Assembly (NCBI GenBank): GCA_047639575.1
Contig: JBLIOB010000140.1
Location: 1 to 10,222, forward strand
DNA length: 10,222 nucleotides
From: JBLIOB01 sp047639575
Lineage (GTDB): Bacteria > Bacteroidota > Bacteroidia > Flavobacteriales_D > Parvicellaceae
Direction of reading: 5' to 3'
A model generated the notes under the pieces. It was not told the origin of the DNA. It ran no database searches and was given only the letters and a program-made list of their open reading frames with translations. Both the position numbers and the translations under genes were made by a program. Of the stretch, positions 7,600 to 10,222 are shown one piece after another; within the stretch, counting starts at the first letter, position 1, and each line of letters starts with the position of its first letter.

Positions 7600-7602
7600 G
7601 CC

Positions 7603-7611
7603 AGGGCAATC
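7603..7611 (+). repeat. Left terminal inverted repeat of the IS remnant
   Basis: AGGGCAATC, adjacent to the transposase stop codon and three bases from the pseudogene's TAA. It is an exact inverted match to 7957-7965. Confidence 0.65.
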
Positions 7612-7613
7612 GC

Positions 7614-7928
7614 TTAATAAATTTTGAGTAGCATCTCCCTGAATTGGTCGCTTAGGGCTGCTGTTGTTCTTTTAGCTTTCATACTTCCCTTAGATTTATT
7701 GAGTTTCAGGGTATTTATAGCAATTCGCCTGATGGTACTAAAGTTTTCATCTGCATTTCCTTTTCTGATTCTTGATCTATCTTCTGAAAAAGTCATATCT
7801 AAGGTCCAGTGCAAGGGGTTTTCTATTGCCCAATGCCCACGAATTAGTTCATTGAACCTGCCCGCATTAGCATCAAGACTGCTAATATAATATCTGATTT
7901 CATTGGTTGTTTTTTCTGACAAGTCCAA
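7614..7928 (-). pseudogene. ISAs1-family transposase, C-terminal fragment
   Basis: About 100 codons carry the unmistakable C-terminus of an ISAs1 (H-repeat-like) DDE transposase: TTNEIRYYISSL, IRGHWAIENPLHWTLDMTFS, EDRSRIRKGNADENFSTIRR and IAINTLK. Full family members have about 370 residues, so the N-terminal two-thirds, including the catalytic aspartates, is missing; the conserved Glu of the TFSED segment is present. There is no ATG: the frame opens after a TAA just inside the right inverted repeat, and the earliest codons (VLDLS) probably come from the 5' non-coding end of the element. The stop is within two bases of the left inverted repeat. Not functional. Confidence 0.9.
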
Positions 7929-7956
7929 AACGCCCTCGCAAAAAGAGGATTATTTT

Positions 7957-7965
7957 GATTGCCCT
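7957..7965 (-). repeat. Right terminal inverted repeat of the IS remnant
   Basis: GATTGCCCT on the plus strand, the exact reverse complement of 7603-7611. A small stem-loop (CCTC / GAGG at 7934-7948) lies just inside it, between the end and the start of the transposase fragment. Confidence 0.6.
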
Positions 7966-8084
7966 CGATCGAACAAGTACATGCCATTTTTTCTTTGGAA
8001 TAATTTGTTTTTAAAAGATAAAGCAAAAATCGAAAGAGCTTGCTTTACCCATGCGCCCTGCGGCATTGCACCTTGACCTGATTA

Positions 8085-8108
8085 CTATACCCGAACGCCA
8101 ATTACCCA
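8085..8108 (-). repeat. Second copy of the phosphatase C-terminal codons (WVIGVRV-stop)
   Basis: Read on the minus strand, 8108-8085 encodes WVIGVRV followed by TAG. The adjacent phosphatase gene ends CIIGVRV-TAA at 8171-8148. The copies share 17 of 24 bases, with mostly synonymous differences (CGG/AGA, GTA/GTT, TAG/TAA). The copy is exactly in frame with the main gene: reading through its TAA gives 20 codons without a stop and then TAG. This looks like the old 3' end of the gene or of a lost paralogue, displaced by inserted sequence. Confidence 0.5.
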
Positions 8109-8127
8109 TTCGACAAGCTCAGGGTAA
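8102..8127 (-). repeat. Hairpin repeat of the CCCTGAGCTTGTCGAA type, downstream of the phosphatase gene
   Basis: TTACCC (8102-8107) pairs with GGGTAA (8122-8127) around ATTCGACAAGCTCA. From memory, the core TTCGACAAGCTCAGGG is a frequent dispersed intergenic repeat in Bacteroidota and other bacteria. It lies 21 bases past the phosphatase stop, where it could form an RNA hairpin at the transcript end, but there is no long U-tract. Confidence 0.45.
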
Positions 8128-8147
8128 ACTGCTCCATTGGCTATTCG

Positions 8148-10222
8148 TTAAACTCTTACGCCAATTATGCAGACATCATCCACTTGTTCTTGGTCACCTC
8201 TCCAATTAGAAAATACTTCATCTAATTTTTGATACTGCTCTTGCATTGGCAAATGGGAAATTGACAATACATATTCTCTCATTTTTTTAATCATGAATTT
8301 TTTACCTTTTGGACCTCCAAATTGGTCTTGAAAACCATCGGTTAAGGTATAGACAATATCCCCTTTTTGTAGGTCGAACTCTCCCCCAACAAAAGGAACG
8401 TGGTCGTTATCATGTTTACCAACGGGCATCTTCTCAGCCTTTATCTGAATTACTTCACCATCACGAATAACCCAAATAGGATTTTGTGCTGCGGTGTAGG
8501 TCATTTTGGTTTTATCTGCATTAAAGCAAACGATGCTGGCATCCATGCCATCTTTACCGCCATGCTCACTTCCATCTTTCTTTAAACGTTCTATAATTGT
8601 AGTTCGAGCACTGTTAAATATTTCAGCAGGACTAGTTATTCCAACATCTACTGCTTTTTCAATCGCAGTAATATTTAGAATACTCATAATTGCGCCAGGC
8701 ACACCATGTCCTGTACTATCGGCATTTACAATAGCAAAATTTCCGTTAGACAAAGTACCTGCCAAATAAAAATCGCCACTTACTACATCTTTAGGTCTAA
8801 AGAAAACGAAATGCTCTCCAAGATTTTCATCTAGCATTGCTTTGGTTGCCAAGAAACTGAATTGGATACGTTCTGCATAGTCTATGCTATCCGTTATTTC
8901 TTTATGGGCTTCTTCAATATGTTCTTTTTGTTTCTCAACTTCCTCTTTTTGTTTTTCAATCTCAACATTCTTTGCTTCCACTTCAACTAAAACACTTTCT
9001 ATTTCTGCATTTTTATTCCCCAATTCATCATTCTTAACTTTTAATTCATCACTCTGAACTCTTAATTCTGAAGTCGCTTCCTCTACCTTTTGTTCCAATA
9101 CTTTTTGTTCCTCTTTTAATTTTTTAGTTTGCATTTGTATCAATCCCCAAATAACTAGCAAACCTATAATTGCATACCCCAAATACGCCCACCATGTTCT
9201 ATACCAAGGTGGCAATACGGTAAATTTAAATTCTATAGGTTCGCTCCATATTCCCCAAGGGCTTTGTGCTTTTAGTAAAAAGGTATATTCTCCTTCCCAA
9301 AGGTTGTTAAATGTTGCATCGCTCTTTTTAGTAATAGGACTCCAGTCTAAGTTCCCCTCTTGAGAGGGGCTAGGGGTGTGTTTTCCTTCAACTAATGCAA
9401 ACTGGTAATTTACCAAAAAGTTCCGCCCTGTTTCTATGGCATTAAACTCAAAAGTTAAGGCATTATGGGCATAAGGTAAAACCAAGTTCTCTGGCAATGG
9501 GTAAAACTTAGTTATACCATCGAATGTTATGCCCTCAAAACGCTGTTGTAACGTGTCTCGTTCTGCTTGACTCAGCACCTTACCGTAAGTTGCTACTTCT
9601 TGCTGTCCAAGCACACTGCTGTCCAACTTTAAACTTTTAACTTCCAACTTTAAACTGTAGTAACAAACATCCTCCCCTTTTAAACTTACTTTATTAATAA
9701 CAACATTAGGCGCATCATTATTCTTATTTATCGCATCTAAATCTACTCGTGCAACACCATTACTACCATGCCCAACCCAAAGTATGCCATCACTATCTAC
9801 GTGCATAGCTCCATTATTTGTCCCTGCATTAACATCACGTATTGGGTAGCCTGTAAATTGATTATACGTTTCAAACTCTTTAAGATCTTTTCCAGCTATA
9901 ATCTGACCTACTTCTTTTGTTTCTATAACTGCCAACCCAAAGTTGGTACCTATAATCAATCTTTCTTTATTATCAAATCTAAGTGCACAGATGTAGTTGT
10001 CTGGAAAATCAATAGAAATAACAGTTCGTATTAATTTCTCATAAGAGACAGACGTCCGCTCACCCACCCCGACACCACCTTCGGGCATATCAGACAATGT
10101 AAGTATTGACAACCCTTGTGCTGTTCCGAACCAAAGGTTTCCGCTTTTATCTTCTGCGATACTTAAAACTACGTTATTCGCTAGCCCTTGATCGGTGGTA
10201 TAAGTTATAAAGGAGTTGCCAT
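8148..10222 (-). CDS. Propeller-Y_Y_Y-coiled coil-SpoIIE sensor phosphatase (5' end outside window)
   Basis: The frame is open to the right edge; 691 codons are visible and the real start lies outside. Numbering from the Leu codon at 10112, the 36 residues before it include GLANNVVLSIAEDKSGNLWF, a two-component-regulator propeller (Reg_prop) blade; further blades lie at 41-62 and 98-123. A Y_Y_Y-type beta domain spans about 195-300, a single membrane helix 307-327, and a heptad coiled coil 328-415 ending in ITDSIDYAERIQ, the usual linker to the catalytic domain. The PP2C/SpoIIE phosphatase (435-654) keeps FRPKDVVSGDF, DSTGHGVPGA, GKDGMDAS, TDGFQDQFGG and DDVCIIGVRV, including the metal-binding Asp residues, so it is probably active on a phosphoserine partner such as an anti-sigma-factor antagonist (inference). 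The periplasmic half senses an unknown signal. Several repeat-derived in-frame segments are present (see the repeats). Confidence 0.93.
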   Translation of the reverse strand, partial: GNSFITYTTDQGLANNVVLSIAEDKSGNLWFGTAQGLSILTLSDMPEGGVGVGERTSVSYEKLIRTVISIDFPDNYICALRFDNKERLIIGTNFGLAVIETKEVGQIIAGKDLKEFETYNQFTGYPIRDVNAGTNNGAMHVDSDGILWVGHGSNGVARVDLDAINKNNDAPNVVINKVSLKGEDVCYYSLKLEVKSLKLDSSVLGQQEVATYGKVLSQAERDTLQQRFEGITFDGITKFYPLPENLVLPYAHNALTFEFNAIETGRNFLVNYQFALVEGKHTPSPSQEGNLDWSPITKKSDATFNNLWEGEYTFLLKAQSPWGIWSEPIEFKFTVLPPWYRTWWAYLGYAIIGLLVIWGLIQMQTKKLKEEQKVLEQKVEEATSELRVQSDELKVKNDELGNKNAEIESVLVEVEAKNVEIEKQKEEVEKQKEHIEEAHKEITDSIDYAERIQFSFLATKAMLDENLGEHFVFFRPKDVVSGDFYLAGTLSNGNFAIVNADSTGHGVPGAIMSILNITAIEKAVDVGITSPAEIFNSARTTIIERLKKDGSEHGGKDGMDASIVCFNADKTKMTYTAAQNPIWVIRDGEVIQIKAEKMPVGKHDNDHVPFVGGEFDLQKGDIVYTLTDGFQDQFGGPKGKKFMIKKMREYVLSISHLPMQEQYQKLDEVFSNWRGDQEQVDDVCIIGVRV
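9022..9064 (-). repeat. 21-bp-period repeat in the coiled-coil coding region
   Basis: AATTCATCA occurs at 9022-9030 and 9043-9051, with TTCTTAACTTTTAATTC and CTCTGAACTCTTAATTC around them. The 21-bp period encodes heptads (DELKVKN, DELGNKN). The DNA resembles the AT-rich TTAAGAATGAAGAATT-like repeats common between genes in Bacteroidota, but ordinary coiled-coil heptads would also give this. Confidence 0.5.
9349..9383 (-). repeat. Palindromic GC-rich repeat inserted in frame in the Y_Y_Y domain
   Basis: CCCCTC-TTGA-GAGGGG (9354-9369) is a perfect 6-bp hairpin, followed by CTAGGGG and GTGTGTT. On the minus strand it reads as ACACCCCTAGCCCCTC plus the second arm, which strongly resembles a dispersed intergenic repeat of Bacteroidota genomes (recalled, not searched). 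It encodes KHTPSPSQEGN (244-254) between ALVEG and LDWSPI; in Y_Y_Y domains the LxG and the DW motif are normally adjacent. About 33 bp therefore appear added without breaking the frame. Confidence 0.65.
9601..9656 (-). repeat. Nested direct repeats in the sensor region
   Basis: TCCAACTTTAAACT occurs exactly at 9622-9635 and 9643-9656 (21-bp period), encoding SLKLEVKSLKLDSS (153-166). A second pair, TGCTGTCCAA, occurs at 9601-9610 and 9617-9626. The AAAGTTTAAAGTTGGA style resembles another common Bacteroidota intergenic repeat. The peptide interrupts the stretch between the last propeller blade and the Y_Y_Y domain. Confidence 0.6.
10045..10094 (-). repeat. GC-rich in-frame segment in the propeller
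   Basis: 10051-10085 is 25/35 G+C (71%), far above the surrounding AT-rich coding sequence, and contains CCCGA / TCGGG as a 5-bp inverted pair (10068-10085). It encodes MPEGGVGVGERTS (9-21) between the blade end GLSILTLSD and EKLIRTVIS. It looks like a foreign repeat carried in a loop; I cannot confirm other copies from this window. Confidence 0.5.

Larger units (their letters stand above)
7603..7965 (-). mobile_element. Internally deleted ISAs1-family insertion sequence (MITE-like, 363 bp)
   Basis: AGGGCAATC at 7603-7611 is matched by its exact reverse complement GATTGCCCT at 7957-7965, and only the last ~100 codons of an ISAs1-type transposase lie between them. The transposase stop begins two bases inside the left repeat, as expected at an intact 3' end. 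The right 45 bases look like the original 5' end, joined directly to the C-terminal codons, so roughly two-thirds of the transposase gene has been deleted. No direct repeat of 8-10 bp is visible outside the ends. It cannot encode its own transposase, but both ends survive and might be mobilised by a full copy elsewhere in the genome (inference). Confidence 0.7.
7966..8147. other. Intergenic block without an intact gene
   Basis: No convincing gene lies here. 7966-8045 is AT-rich with nothing I recognise. 8046-8075 is GC-rich (CATGCGCCCTGCGGCATTG with ATGC/GCAT self-complementarity). 8085-8108 repeats the C-terminal codons of the adjacent phosphatase gene, and 8102-8127 is a repeat hairpin. The mixed composition suggests an accumulation of small repeats between the IS remnant and the phosphatase gene. 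Confidence 0.5.

Noticed and set aside
7624..7890. Plus-strand open frame of 88 codons
   Set aside because: Antisense shadow of the ISAs1 transposase fragment.
7592..7977. Target-site duplication around the IS remnant
   Set aside because: The bases outside the two inverted ends (GGAATAAGCC and CGATCGAACA) do not match, so insertion at this exact site cannot be shown.
8095..8167. ACGCCAATTA direct repeats (8095-8104, 8158-8167) as a transposon target duplication
   Set aside because: The similarity extends beyond the 10 bases as synonymous codon changes, which fits homologous coding sequence better than a target duplication.
8400..8769. Two plus-strand open frames
   Set aside because: Both are antisense to the conserved SpoIIE catalytic motifs.

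Overview
The window looks like chromosomal DNA of an AT-rich member of the Bacteroidota (Flavobacteriales/Cytophagales type). The clues are the RDD / SpoIIM / DUF4129 / DUF4350 / MoxR gene cluster, a very large propeller-Y_Y_Y-coiled coil-SpoIIE sensor phosphatase, weak or absent Shine-Dalgarno sites, and GC-rich hairpin repeats of a kind common in that phylum. No rRNA, tRNA or CRISPR array was seen.

Region 1 (1-4714, minus strand) is a tightly coupled operon read right to left: a 626-residue SpoIIM-family membrane protein with a long second membrane half, a DUF4129 protein, a DUF4350 protein and the 5' part of a MoxR AAA+ ATPase that runs off the left edge. The junctions are a 17-base overlap, an abutting stop/start and a 1-base stop/start overlap. 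Region 2 (4803-6927, plus strand) diverges from it: an RDD membrane protein (GTG start), the 16S rRNA methyltransferase RsmI, and a secreted YiiX-type cysteine hydrolase whose TTG start lies inside rsmI. RDD and SpoIIM share an 88-base divergent promoter region. The membrane proteins plus MoxR probably form one envelope assembly in which the ATPase acts on membrane or periplasmic partners; its job is not known.

Region 3 (6928-8147) is decayed sequence. A gene for a small secreted protein carries an amber stop just after its signal peptide and a one-base frameshift in a T run. It abuts a 363-bp, internally deleted ISAs1-type insertion sequence with both 9-bp ends still present. Then comes about 180 bp of intergenic sequence holding a repeat hairpin and a second, in-frame copy of the neighbouring gene's C-terminal codons.

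Region 4 (8148-10222, minus strand, 5' end outside the window) is the sensor phosphatase. Its catalytic domain looks intact. Its sensor half contains at least two GC-rich or palindromic segments and two 21-bp-period repeats that stay in frame, so short repeats seem to have been absorbed into the protein. This, with the duplicated C-terminus, is the most unusual aspect of the window.
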